A DNA stretch of 64,000 bases from Alphaproteobacteria bacterium. Lineage in GTDB: Bacteria; Pseudomonadota; Alphaproteobacteria; Kiloniellales; DSM-21159. Below are positions 1 to 8,536 of the stretch, one piece after another. The stretch lies in NCBI GenBank assembly GCA_030433005.1, contig JAUILQ010000010.1, forward strand, positions 49,305-113,304, in the 5' to 3' direction. Numbering within the stretch: position 1 is the stretch's first letter; every line of letters begins with the position of its first letter. Made by a program: the position numbers and the translations under genes. Under the pieces are notes generated by a model. The model was not told the DNA's origin. It worked only from the letters and a program-made list of their open reading frames with translations, and made no database searches.

Positions 1-1
1 G

Positions 2-844
<843 letters not shown>

Positions 845-848
845 CGCC

Positions 849-1355
849 GTGCCCGCCGCGATCCGCCGGCTGACGGCGGACGACTGGCGGGCCTTCCGCG
901 ACCTGCGCCTCGAGGGCCTGAGGCGCGAGCCGGCCAACTTCGGCTCCTGCTGGGAGGACGAGGCCGAGCGCCCCGACGCCTTCTGGCGCGACTGGACCGG
1001 GCGCTCGACGATCCTCGGCGGCTTCGCGTTGGACGGCACCCTGGTCGGCCTCGCCGGCATCTACGTCCTGCCGGGCCGCACCGTGCGTCACAAGGCTCAT
1101 CTCTTCGGCATGTACGTCGCCGCGCAGGCGCGCGGCCAGGGCCTCGGCCGCCGGCTCTGCGCTGCCGCGATCGAGGCGGCCCGGGCGACGCCCGGCGTGA
1201 CCCAGCTGATGGCCACGGTCTGGGCCGACAACGCGCCGGCGGTGGCGCTCTACCGCTCGCTCGGCTTCGAGCAGTGGGGCCTGGAGCCGCGCGGCACGAT
1301 CACGCCCGACGGCATCGTCTGCGACGATGCCCAGCTGGTGCTGCGCTTCGATTGA
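849..1355 (+). CDS. GNAT family N-acetyltransferase
   Basis: A 168-residue protein of the GNAT fold, which transfers acetyl from acetyl-CoA to an amine; the acceptor is unknown. The acetyl-CoA-binding motif A is clear around residues 95-112: LFGMYVAAQARGQGLGRRL contains the R/Q-x-x-G-x-G/A pattern. A typical C-terminal motif B follows (VALYRSLGFEQWG, about 137-149). It starts at GTG 849, four bases after the gatA stop, so it is probably translated from the same transcript. It ends four bases before the convergent small membrane gene at 1360. Family assignment is firm, substrate is not. Confidence 0.88.
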   Translation: MPAAIRRLTADDWRAFRDLRLEGLRREPANFGSCWEDEAERPDAFWRDWTGRSTILGGFALDGTLVGLAGIYVLPGRTVRHKAHLFGMYVAAQARGQGLGRRLCAAAIEAARATPGVTQLMATVWADNAPAVALYRSLGFEQWGLEPRGTITPDGIVCDDAQLVLRFD

Positions 1356-1359
1356 GCGG

Positions 1360-1545
1360 TCAGGCGCGGCGGCGCAGGGCGGCCCAGGCGACGACCAGCA
1401 GGGGCGCCGCCAGGCCGACCCAGGACACCCCGTCGTAGAGCCCGTCTCCCAGCAGCGCCGCCACGAGGCCGACGAGGCTGGCGAGCCCCAGCGCCAGGGG
1501 AACCGCGAAGACCGCGGCGAGGGACCGGCGGGCGGAGCGGCTCAT
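1360..1545 (-). CDS. Small two-helix membrane protein, last gene of the iron operon
   Basis: A 61-residue protein with two hydrophobic stretches (about residues 9-31 and 41-56) ending in an Arg-rich tail (RRRA). This is the layout of small inner-membrane proteins often found behind PepSY-domain genes in siderophore operons. Its ATG (1543-1545) overlaps the TGA of the PepSY gene as ATGA, so it is translationally coupled. A role in ferric-siderophore reduction or export at the inner membrane is inferred only from context. It is too short for a firm family call, but the coupling and amphipathic pattern make it a credible gene. Confidence 0.65.
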   Translation of the reverse strand: MSRSARRSLAAVFAVPLALGLASLVGLVAALLGDGLYDGVSWVGLAAPLLVVAWAALRRRA

Positions 1546-2705
1546 TCCGCGGCCTCCGGCAGCCGGCCGGCGGCGACGCGGTCCCGGTCCAGCGCATCGA
1601 GCCGCCGCTCCAGCGGCTCGCGGTGGCGGGCGATCCAGAGGTAGAGGCCGCTGCCCAGGACGGCGATGGCGATGACGTCGAGCAGCGCCCAGAGCAGCTT
1701 CAGCGGCAGCCCGCCGTAGTCGCCGAAATGCAGCGGCTGCGACAGCCGCAGCACGAGCATGTACCAGGGCATCGTCCGCATCTCGGTCAGCCTGCCCGTC
1801 TCCGCGTCGATCAGCGCCGGGGTCAGCAGCTGCTCGGTCGCCGGCGTCGCGCCCCTGAGCCAGACGGCGTAGTGGTGGTTGGAGCTGAAGCGGACGCCGG
1901 GGAAGGCCACGAACTGCGGCCTCATGCCCGGGGCTGCGGCCATCGCCGTGTCGACCGCCGCCTGCAGCGGCGCGAAGCGCTCGGGCACCGGCAGCCGCTC
2001 GTAGGGCGCCGTCATCTCGGCCAGCTGGTCGGCGCGCCAGATCGCGACCAGCGGGCTCGACAGCGTGTTGATCACGCCTGTGAGGCCGACCACCGCAAGC
2101 CACACGAGGGTCGTGATGCCGAGCAGGTTGTGCAGGTCGAGCCAGGCGAGCCGGCGGCTGCGCGAGAGCCTCAGGGTCCCGAAGCGCAGCCGCCGCATGA
2201 AGGGCGCGTAGACGACGACGCCCGATACCAGCGAGACGAAGAAGAGAAGGCCCATGAAGCCCAGGAACAGCTCGCCCGGCAGCCCGGCGAAGAGGTCGAC
2301 GTGCAGGCGCAGGATGACGTGCATGACGCCGCCTTCCTCGTCGAGGCGCCCGACGATGCCGGCCGTGCGCCGGTCGATCGCCGTGATGTGCATCTCCTCG
2401 GCCGCCGAGCGGGCGCGCGGCCCGGTCGTGACGTTGACCACCGGCCGGTCGACGTCGAAGGAGAGGTAGAGCGGCCGCTCGCCGGGGTAGGCGGCCAGGG
2501 CCGCGGCGACGGCATCGTCGAGGCTCCTGGAGGGCGTCTCCGCCGGCACCGGGGGCAGCGGCGCCTCGCCCTCGATCCAGTGGTCGATCTCCTCGTGGAA
2601 GACCAGCGGCAGCCCGGTCAGGCAGAGCAGCAGCAGGAAGGCCGTGCAGACCAGGCTGGTCCACTTGTGGACCAGGAACCAGGCGCGGAGCTGGCTGCGG
2701 GGCAT
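1542..2705 (-). CDS. PepSY-associated TM helix protein (siderophore-iron reductase-like)
   Basis: A 387-residue inner-membrane protein of the PepSY_TM family. The first helix carries LRAWFLVHKWTSLVCTAFLL, with the family's H-K/R-W motif (histidine near residue 13). Three more transmembrane segments follow (about 135-165, 185-215 and 335-355), with the histidines expected of haem-binding or ferric-reductase-like proteins (for example WLDLHNLLGI). Periplasmic PepSY-like segments lie between the helices. Such proteins are commonly encoded beside TonB-dependent siderophore receptors and are thought to reduce ferric siderophores in the periplasm. ATG 2703-2705 lies 20 bases after the receptor gene; the stop overlaps the next small gene. 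Confidence 0.88.
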   Translation of the reverse strand: MPRSQLRAWFLVHKWTSLVCTAFLLLLCLTGLPLVFHEEIDHWIEGEAPLPPVPAETPSRSLDDAVAAALAAYPGERPLYLSFDVDRPVVNVTTGPRARSAAEEMHITAIDRRTAGIVGRLDEEGGVMHVILRLHVDLFAGLPGELFLGFMGLLFFVSLVSGVVVYAPFMRRLRFGTLRLSRSRRLAWLDLHNLLGITTLVWLAVVGLTGVINTLSSPLVAIWRADQLAEMTAPYERLPVPERFAPLQAAVDTAMAAAPGMRPQFVAFPGVRFSSNHHYAVWLRGATPATEQLLTPALIDAETGRLTEMRTMPWYMLVLRLSQPLHFGDYGGLPLKLLWALLDVIAIAVLGSGLYLWIARHREPLERRLDALDRDRVAAGRLPEAAE

Positions 2706-2725
2706 GGGTCGACGGGCCGGCTGCG

Positions 2726-5239
2726 CTAGAAGTCGAGCGCGACGGACAGCTTGGCGGTGAGCGGCGCGCCCTGCGTGAGATAGCCGCCGTTGGCCGAGGC
2801 CCAGTAGGCGTTGTCCGTGACGTTCTCGACATTGGCGTAGAAGGCGACCGGGTAGCCGCCGAGCTCGGTGGCGTAGCGCGCGCCGAGGTCGAGCCGGGTC
2901 CAGCCCGGGACCTCCAGGCTGTTGGCGGCGTCGAGGTACTGGCCGCCGGTGTGCAGCACCCGCGCGGTCAGCGTCAGGTCGCGCAGGAAGGGCAGGTCCC
3001 ACTCGGCGCCGAGGTTGAACTGGTAGTCCGGCACGCCGACGGCGGTGTTGCCGTCGTTGGTCCCGCCGGCCGTGCCGGTCAGCTCGGCGTCGAGCAGGGT
3101 GAGGCCGCCGAGCAGCCGGAAGCCTTCGACCGGCTCGCCGAAGAGGTTGAGCTCGATGCCGCGGTTCCGCTGCTCGCCGTCGATCGAATAGACCAGGGTC
3201 GAGGGATCGGTGACGCCGCTCGGACGGCTGGTCTGGAACAGGGCCAGCGACGCGCCGAAGTCGCCCAGGTCGAGCTTGCCGCCGACTTCGTACTGGGTCG
3301 AGCGGTAGGGGGCGAAGACCTCGCCGGCGTTGACGGCGGTGGCCGGCGCGCTTTCGGACTGCTGCAGGCCCTCGATCCGGTTGGCGTAGAGCGAGAACTC
3401 CTCCGTCGGCTTGACGACGAGCCCGAAGGCGGGCGTCCAGGCCCACTCGTCGAAGTTGGCCGTGCGGGCGCCGCTGGCCCGGTCGAAGCCTTCGACCTGG
3501 AGGTGCTGGCGGCGCAGGCCCGCGGTGAACAGCACGCGGTCGTCGAAGAAGCCGAGCGTGTCCGAGAGATAGAGGCTCTGGGTACGGGTGCGGCTGACCA
3601 GCGGCAGGTCGTCGAAGTCGCCGCCGGCGAACAGCGTCGCCGGGCGCGACAGGTCGGCGGGGTCGTAGATGTTCGTCGCCTGGCTGGACGCGAGCTCGTA
3701 GGCGTTCCTGTTCTCGTGCTCCAGGGCCGCGCCGCCCAGGTTGATGCGGTGGCTGACCGGCCCGGTGAGGGCCTCCGCGGAGAGCCCCGCCTGGCCGCTC
3801 TTGATCCAGTCCTGGCGGGGCACCGTCAGGCGGCCGATGGTGGCATTGCCGGCCGCGTCGGTAACCGTCGCGCTCGCATAGTCGCCGTCCTCGCGCAGGT
3901 CGCGGGCACCGACCGCGGCGTGGGCCGTGACGCCGGGGGCCAGGTCGTACTCGGCGCGGACCTGTCCGAAGGTGTCGCGCAGCTCGCTGAAGGCATAGGA
4001 GGGGCCGTAGTTGGTGCTGGCGTCGGGCGCGTCGGGGATCGCCGCGGCGCTGACGAAGACCACGGGGCGTCCCTGGTCGATGCGCTGGCGCTGCGAGGCG
4101 AGGTCGATGGTGACGCGCGCCCGCTCGCCCTGGAAGTCGAGCGCCAGGGCGCCGAGCAGCAGCGAGCGCTCCTCGTCCTCGATGGCGGTCTCGCCGTCGC
4201 GGGCGACGAGGTTCGTGCGGAAGCCGAAGGCCTCGTCCTCGCCGAAGCGCCGGCCGACATCCAGGTGCCCGCCGAAGCGGTTGGTCTGGGCCCAGCTGCC
4301 GGTGAAGCGCGTCACCGGCTCGTCGCCGGCGCGCTTGGGAACCAGGTTGAGGCCGCCGCCGATCCCGGTGCCGCCCGGCGGCACGCCGTTGAGGAAGGCG
4401 TTGGCGCCGCGCAGCAGCTCGACCCGCTCGTACATCTCGGGCGCCACGATCTGGCGCGGCGAGGTGCCGAAGAGGCCGTCGACGGAAACGTCCTCGCCGG
4501 CAAGCGGGAAGCCGCGCACGACGAAGGACTCCGAGAAGTTGCCGTAGCCGTAGGAGGTGCGCACCGAGGCGTCGTTGGCCAGGACCTCGCCGACCGTCTC
4601 CGCCTGCTGGCTCTCGATCGTCTCGGCGGTGTAGCTGGAGAAGCTGAAGGGCACCTCCATCATGTCCTGGTTGCCCAGCGCACCGACCCGCGCCCCGCGG
4701 GCGACCTGGCCGCCGGCGAAGGCGGCCGGCAGGTTGCCGATCTGGGCCGTGGCCGGCGCCGGGGACTCGCCCTCGACGCGGATCGGGTCGAGCATCGTCG
4801 AACCGGCGTTCCCCTCCGAGCGCTGCAGCGAGACCGTCTCGGCGTCGGTGAACTGCCAGCTCACCCCGGTGCCCTCGAGCAGCAGGGCCAGCGCCTGCTC
4901 CGGCGTGTAGCGGCCGCTCACCCCGCTGCTGTCCAGGCCCTCAAGCCGTTCGGCGTTGTAGAAGACCTGGAGGCCGGCGCGCCGGGCGAAGGCGATGATC
5001 GCGCTGCCCAGCGGCTGCGGCGGAATGGCGAAGTCGAGGGTGCGCGCAGCCTCGGCGAGCTGGGTCGGCGCGGCGGCAAGCGACGGGAAGAAGGCGGCAA
5101 GCCGGTCGTCCTGTCCGGCGGCCGCCGGCGCGGCGCCGGCCGCCAGCGCCGCCCCCGCAGCGCAGGCGCCGAGCGCCAGGCGCCGCCGCAGGCTCCTCGT
5201 CTCGACGCTGCCGGCGCCGTTCGACCGCAATGCCCTCAT
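2726..5239 (-). CDS. TonB-dependent siderophore receptor with N-terminal signalling domain
   Basis: An 837-residue outer-membrane receptor for a ferric siderophore. In order: a signal peptide with an Arg-rich start and Ala-rich core (residues 1-40); an STN signalling domain (about 60-135, LDFAIPPQPLGSAIIAFAR to the VSLQRS end); a TonB-box-like segment (LDPIRVEGES); a plug domain (about 170-310, with VEVLLRG-type VELLRGANAFLNG and GGGLNLVPK); and a 22-strand type barrel ending in the terminal aromatic ALDF. The STN domain plus adjacent fecI- and fecR-type genes indicates cell-surface signalling. I chose ATG 5239; an in-frame GTG at 5338 would add 33 residues lacking signal-peptide character. 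A perfect inverted repeat lies 38 bases upstream. Confidence 0.93.
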   Translation of the reverse strand: MRALRSNGAGSVETRSLRRRLALGACAAGAALAAGAAPAAAGQDDRLAAFFPSLAAAPTQLAEAARTLDFAIPPQPLGSAIIAFARRAGLQVFYNAERLEGLDSSGVSGRYTPEQALALLLEGTGVSWQFTDAETVSLQRSEGNAGSTMLDPIRVEGESPAPATAQIGNLPAAFAGGQVARGARVGALGNQDMMEVPFSFSSYTAETIESQQAETVGEVLANDASVRTSYGYGNFSESFVVRGFPLAGEDVSVDGLFGTSPRQIVAPEMYERVELLRGANAFLNGVPPGGTGIGGGLNLVPKRAGDEPVTRFTGSWAQTNRFGGHLDVGRRFGEDEAFGFRTNLVARDGETAIEDEERSLLLGALALDFQGERARVTIDLASQRQRIDQGRPVVFVSAAAIPDAPDASTNYGPSYAFSELRDTFGQVRAEYDLAPGVTAHAAVGARDLREDGDYASATVTDAAGNATIGRLTVPRQDWIKSGQAGLSAEALTGPVSHRINLGGAALEHENRNAYELASSQATNIYDPADLSRPATLFAGGDFDDLPLVSRTRTQSLYLSDTLGFFDDRVLFTAGLRRQHLQVEGFDRASGARTANFDEWAWTPAFGLVVKPTEEFSLYANRIEGLQQSESAPATAVNAGEVFAPYRSTQYEVGGKLDLGDFGASLALFQTSRPSGVTDPSTLVYSIDGEQRNRGIELNLFGEPVEGFRLLGGLTLLDAELTGTAGGTNDGNTAVGVPDYQFNLGAEWDLPFLRDLTLTARVLHTGGQYLDAANSLEVPGWTRLDLGARYATELGGYPVAFYANVENVTDNAYWASANGGYLTQGAPLTAKLSVALDF

Positions 5240-5276
5240 GTCCTCTGATCCCCTGCCGTGATGGAGTTTCCCGACC

Positions 5277-5299
5277 CTGCGAGTGATTGTCACTCGCAG
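5277..5299 (-). promoter_or_regulatory. Perfect 10-bp inverted repeat upstream of the receptor gene
   Basis: CTGCGAGTGA and its exact reverse complement are separated by TTG, making a 23-bp operator-like palindrome. It lies 38-60 bases upstream of the receptor ATG and downstream of the fecR-type gene. This placement suggests a separate, regulated promoter for the receptor. The TGATTGTCA core resembles sites of the Fur superfamily, but the regulator is not identifiable. Confidence 0.5.
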
Positions 5300-5387
5300 A
5301 GTCTCCTCCTTAGGGGGACGAGCGGGGCGCCTCGGCACCGTAAGAAAAAATGTGCCCCCCTTTCCGACAGCCGGAGAGGGAGGGCGG

Positions 5388-6425
5388 TCAGTAGAGCACC
5401 GTCACGAAGGGCGGCAGCGAGGCATGGCGCAGCTCCAGCTCCGACGCGATCAGCTCGAGCGCGCCGTCGATCCGGTCGAGATTGAAGACGCCGCTGACCC
5501 GGCGCCCGGCCAGCGCTTCGTCGAGCAGCAGGATGCGGCCGCGGCGATAGCGGTTGAGCGTCTCGACCGCCGCCGCCAGCGGCACCTGCTCGAAGACCAG
5601 CCGGCCCTCGCGCCAGGGGGCGAGCGCGCCGGCGGCGGCCTCGCGGGGCGGCCCGATCCCGGCGTCGCGCGAGAAGACCACGCGCTGGCCCGGCCCGAGC
5701 ACCAGGCGGTCTTCGCCCTCGGGCGGCGTGACCGCGACATGGTGCCGGATCACCGTCACCGCCGCCCCGTCAGGCTCGCGCTCGACCAGGAACTCGGTGC
5801 CCAGCGCCTCCGCCTGGCCACCGGCGGCGATCACGACGAACGGCCGCCCGTTCGCGCCCGACGCGGGCAGGGCGGTGAAGGCCGCACGGCCGGCAAGCAG
5901 CTCGACGGCCCGGTGCCGGCCGTCGTAGCGCACGGCCAGCGCGGCGCCGCTGTCGAGCTCGGCCCGGCTGCCGTCCGGCAGCACGACGCGGAGGATCTCG
6001 CCCGGTGCGGCGCGGTGATCGGCGGTCAGCGCGACCAGCGGGTCGTCGAGCAGGAAGGCGCCGAGCGTGGCGGCCAAGAGCAGCGAGGCGGCCAGCGCGG
6101 CTGCCACGCGAGACCGGGCTCCGCGGCCTGGGCCGCGCCGCCGCGCGGAGCGCCCGGTCGCGAGAAGACTGCCGTAGCGAGCGCCGACGCGGCCGCGCGC
6201 CTCGCGCGTCCGGACGGCCGCGGCGAGGTAGTCCAGTTCGCCCCAGGCCGCGCGCGCCTCCGCAAGGCGGGCGAGGCGTCCCGGGCCGGCATCGAGCCAC
6301 GCCTCGAACGCGCGCTGCTCGTCGCGGTCCAGCGGACCGCCCTCGAGGCGTACCAGCCAGGCCGCCGCTTCGGCGTCGAGCGGATCCGGTGCTTCCGCAT
6401 CGCCGGGCTCAAGCCGCTCGCTCAC
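5388..6425 (-). CDS. FecR-type anti-sigma factor
   Basis: A 345-residue single-pass inner-membrane protein that holds the ECF sigma factor until the receptor's STN domain signals. Residues 1-75 form the cytoplasmic sigma-binding domain (DUF4880 type: AAAWLVRLEGGPLDRDEQR and WLDAGPGRLARLAEARAAW). An Arg-rich stop-transfer region and one membrane helix follow (about 108-126, VAAALAASLLLAATLGAFLL). The periplasmic FecR domain follows (about 135-260, LPDGSRAELDSGAALAVRY) with a C-terminal STN-like part (RVSGVFNLDRIDGALELIA). It starts at GTG 6425, about 100 bases after the sigma gene; that gap contains a tandem repeat. Family is firm; the ligand system is unknown. Confidence 0.92.
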   Translation of the reverse strand: MSERLEPGDAEAPDPLDAEAAAWLVRLEGGPLDRDEQRAFEAWLDAGPGRLARLAEARAAWGELDYLAAAVRTREARGRVGARYGSLLATGRSARRRGPGRGARSRVAAALAASLLLAATLGAFLLDDPLVALTADHRAAPGEILRVVLPDGSRAELDSGAALAVRYDGRHRAVELLAGRAAFTALPASGANGRPFVVIAAGGQAEALGTEFLVEREPDGAAVTVIRHHVAVTPPEGEDRLVLGPGQRVVFSRDAGIGPPREAAAGALAPWREGRLVFEQVPLAAAVETLNRYRRGRILLLDEALAGRRVSGVFNLDRIDGALELIASELELRHASLPPFVTVLY

Positions 6426-6456
6426 CTCGCCTCCTCGTTTGCCCGCCCGAGTCCAG

Positions 6457-6495
6457 GACGTCCGACTCTGTGACGTCCGACTCTGTGACGTCCGA
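6457..6495. repeat. 15-bp tandem repeat, 2.6 copies, between sigma and anti-sigma genes
   Basis: The unit GACGTCCGACTCTGT is repeated exactly (6457-6471, 6472-6486), followed by a nine-base partial copy (6487-6495). It lies in the 100-base gap between the fecI-type stop and the fecR-type start. It could change length by slippage or bind a protein. No function is established. Confidence 0.9.
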
Positions 6496-6525
6496 GGGCT
6501 GGCGAGACCGTAGCGCGTTCGACGC

Positions 6526-7026
6526 TCATGGCAGCCGCCGGGCGCGCATCGCCACCTCCAGGGCGCGGGCCAGGTGCTTCTGCACCGAGCTTTCCGAGAT
6601 CCCGAGTTCGGCCGCGATCTCCAGGTAGGTCAGGCCCTCGATCCGGCTCAGGCGAAAGATCTCCTGGGTCCGTGCAGGCAGGCGCGCCAGGGCGGTCTCG
6701 AGCCGCTGCAGCCGCTGACGGGCTTCCAGGGTCCGGTCGGCCGCCGGCGTCTCGTCGCGCACCGCGGCCAGGGCGTCGGCCGGCGTCGCCTCGGTGCGCC
6801 GCCGCGATTCCTGTCGGAAGTGGTCGATGGCGAGGTTGCGCGCGATCCGGAAGAGATACGAGCGGGCGTTGCGGCTGCCCGCTTCGAGGGGCTGCTGCGC
6901 GATCCGGATGAAGGTCTCCTGCGTCAGGTCGGCGGCCGTCGCGGGGCAGTCGACCTGACGGGTCAGGAACAACTCGAGCTCCCGGCCGTGCGCCTGGAAG
7001 AGACCTTTCAAGTTACGCTGCGCCAC
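6526..7026 (-). CDS. FecI-type ECF RNA polymerase sigma factor
   Basis: A 166-residue ECF sigma factor. Region 2 spans about residues 7-75 (LFQAHGRELELFLTRQVDC, LTQETFIRIAQQP, SYLFRIARNLAIDHFR). Region 4 spans about 108-160 (LARLPARTQEIFRLSRIEGL, then a helix-turn-helix in EIAAELGISESSVQKHLARA). It is the first gene of the minus-strand run sigma, anti-sigma, STN-receptor, which is the FecIRA arrangement. It should direct polymerase to the receptor promoter when ferric siderophore is bound outside. A Fur-box-like sequence 45 bases upstream suggests repression when iron is plentiful. Confidence 0.93.
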   Translation of the reverse strand: MAQRNLKGLFQAHGRELELFLTRQVDCPATAADLTQETFIRIAQQPLEAGSRNARSYLFRIARNLAIDHFRQESRRRTEATPADALAAVRDETPAADRTLEARQRLQRLETALARLPARTQEIFRLSRIEGLTYLEIAAELGISESSVQKHLARALEVAMRARRLP

Positions 7027-7070
7027 GCCGGCTGCCTGCCCCCGAGTTACCTGCGGGCGACGCTACGTCA

Positions 7071-7090
7071 AATGAGAATGCCTCTCAATA
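7071..7090 (-). promoter_or_regulatory. Fur-box-like site upstream of the ECF sigma gene
   Basis: AATGAGAATGCCTCTCAATA contains a GAGA-N5-TCTC inverted repeat and an AATGAGAAT half identical to many proteobacterial Fur half-sites. It lies about 45 bases before the sigma start, where a promoter is expected. Iron control of this operon is normal for the family; binding of Fur here is inference. Confidence 0.55.
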
Positions 7091-7189
7091 GCGCTGCAAT
7101 GCCCGCCGCACCGGTCTTCGTGCGTCCTCCGTTCCCGGCCGGCCCGGGGGCGGCGGCACCGGCAACTATGGTTAGCGGCGGGAACGATT

Positions 7190-7205
7190 CGGACCGGTCG
7201 GTCCG
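7190..7205. promoter_or_regulatory. Distal TetR operator-like palindrome
   Basis: CGGACCG and CGGTCCG form an exact 7-bp inverted repeat with a 2-base spacer. It shares the 12-mer GGACCGGTCGGT with a second site at 7263-7276 on the opposite strand. It lies 120 bases upstream of the TetR-type gene at 7325, consistent with autoregulation. Confidence 0.6.
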
Positions 7206-7262
7206 TTTCCCGCCTGTCAGAAAGCGCAGGTTGTTGCCGGCAACCTGTCGGTCAGGTATGTT

Positions 7263-7276
7263 ACCGACCGGTCCGT
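7263..7276. promoter_or_regulatory. Proximal TetR operator-like palindrome
   Basis: ACCGACCGGTCCGT is built around the palindrome GACCGGTC and carries the reverse complement of the GGACCGGTCGGT 12-mer found at 7190-7205. It sits 49 bases upstream of the TetR gene, where it would cover its promoter. This pair is the strongest operator signal in the 298-base gap between the sigma gene and the TetR gene. Confidence 0.65.
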
Positions 7277-7324
7277 CAATTAACCAAAGGCGTCTCCTGT
7301 CAATATCTTAACCGGGGGTTAACC

Positions 7325-7897
7325 ATGCCGCGCCGCCGCTCGTTCGAGACGGAAGAGGCCCTCGAGGCGATCGCCGAGACCTTCTGGGAGCGCGGCTACG
7401 AGGGCGCCTCGATTCAGGACCTGGAGTCCGCAACCGAGCTGAGGAAGCAGAGTCTCTACCGTGCGTTCGGCGACAAGCGGGGCATGTACCTGGCGGCGCT
7501 GGCGCGCTACGAGGCCCGCCAGCTGGCGGCGGTCGAGGCCGTGCTCGGCGGCCCCGGGGGGCCGCGCGCGCGCTTCGACCGGCTGCTGACCGAGGCCATC
7601 GAGCGCGCCACGCTGCACGGCGACCGTCGCGGCTGCCTGCTGTGCAACGCCAGCGCCGAGCAGGCGGCGCTCGACGAGGCGACCGGCCAGGCCGTCCGCG
7701 CCATGCTGGGGCGCCTCGAGGCCTCCTTCGAGCGGGCGCTGGAGGGCGTCGCCCTGTTCCGCGGCGGCCCGGCCGGCCGCCGGCGCACCGCGCGCAAGCT
7801 GCTCGCCGGCTACGTCGGCCTGCGCGTCCTGGTCCGCACGGGGCTGCCCGAGGCCGGCCTGCTCGACGCCAAGGAAGGCCTGCTGGAGGGGCTCTAG
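7325..7897 (+). CDS. TetR/AcrR family transcriptional regulator
   Basis: A 190-residue repressor. The N-terminal DNA-binding domain spans about residues 5-55: a first helix (EEALEAIAETFWERGYEGAS), then a helix-turn-helix (IQDLESATELRKQSLYRAFG) ending in the family's K-x-x-L/Y-Y-x-x-F pattern. The rest is the all-helical ligand-binding and dimer domain, with a TetR_C-like GCLLCNASAE segment. It starts at ATG 7325 directly after a GGGGGTTAACC stretch. Two related palindromes upstream suggest autoregulation. No obvious target other than itself lies alongside; the next gene is convergent. The ligand is unknown. Confidence 0.9.
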   Translation: MPRRRSFETEEALEAIAETFWERGYEGASIQDLESATELRKQSLYRAFGDKRGMYLAALARYEARQLAAVEAVLGGPGGPRARFDRLLTEAIERATLHGDRRGCLLCNASAEQAALDEATGQAVRAMLGRLEASFERALEGVALFRGGPAGRRRTARKLLAGYVGLRVLVRTGLPEAGLLDAKEGLLEGL

Positions 7898-7912
7898 CGG
7901 CGGCCCCGGGTC

Positions 7913-8407
7913 TCAGCCCCGGGCCAGCACGGCCTCGCGGCGGGCCAGGCTCTCGGCCGGCCAGTGCTGGCTGCGCCGGTAGAACTCCGGCATCGCCGGC
8001 ACGCCCTCGGGCAGGATCACCCAGGGCAGCTTGCTGTCGGTGAAGATGTGGATGTCCGGCGGCACGCGCCCCGGCTCGTCGAGCGTACCGACGCGCAGGA
8101 AGCGGATCGCCGCGCCGGCACCGGCGTAGTTGCTCCAGAGCGCGACGCGGCAGCGCGGGCAACGCGCGATGCGCTGGCCCTTGCCGCTCGCCGAGGGCGT
8201 CTCGACGACCTCCGGCTCGCGGGCCGACGCCAGCAGCTCGACGCGGTCGGCCTCGATCATCGCGTTGAGCGCGAAGGCGCTGCCGGTCTCGCGCTGGCAC
8301 CAGGTGCAGTGGCAGCAGTGGACGAACAGCGGCCGGCTGGTCATGCGGTAGCGCACCGCCCGGCAGGCGCAGCCGCCCTCCATGCTGAAGTGCTCGCTCT
8401 CGGACAT
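7913..8407 (-). CDS. GFA family protein (glutathione-dependent formaldehyde-activating-like)
   Basis: A 164-residue zinc protein of the GFA/CENP-V fold. The zinc-binding cysteine pattern is complete: C-x-C at about residues 13-15 ([10 protein letters not shown]), the cluster [16 protein letters not shown] near 31-46, and C-x-x-C ([14 protein letters not shown]) near 81-95. The original activity assigned to the family, joining formaldehyde to glutathione, holds for few members, so the substrate here is open. It is convergent with the TetR gene (15-base gap) and divergent from gatB. Identification of the family is firm. Confidence 0.88.
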   Translation of the reverse strand: MSESEHFSMEGGCACRAVRYRMTSRPLFVHCCHCTWCQRETGSAFALNAMIEADRVELLASAREPEVVETPSASGKGQRIARCPRCRVALWSNYAGAGAAIRFLRVGTLDEPGRVPPDIHIFTDSKLPWVILPEGVPAMPEFYRRSQHWPAESLARREAVLARG

Positions 8408-8536
8408 CGGCCCTTCTCCCCTCGACTGTCGTTGCGCAAGAAGCGCCCCCCCCCGTTCACCTCGGCGGCGATTCGGTGTAGATCACCGGCGAGCGCCAGG
8501 GAACGGCGAACCACAGGAAACACGGGAAAGACGACG

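Noticed and set aside
2951..5248. Very long plus-strand open frame opposite the receptor gene
   Set aside because: A shadow frame common in GC-rich genes; no domain, and the opposite strand encodes a clear TonB receptor.
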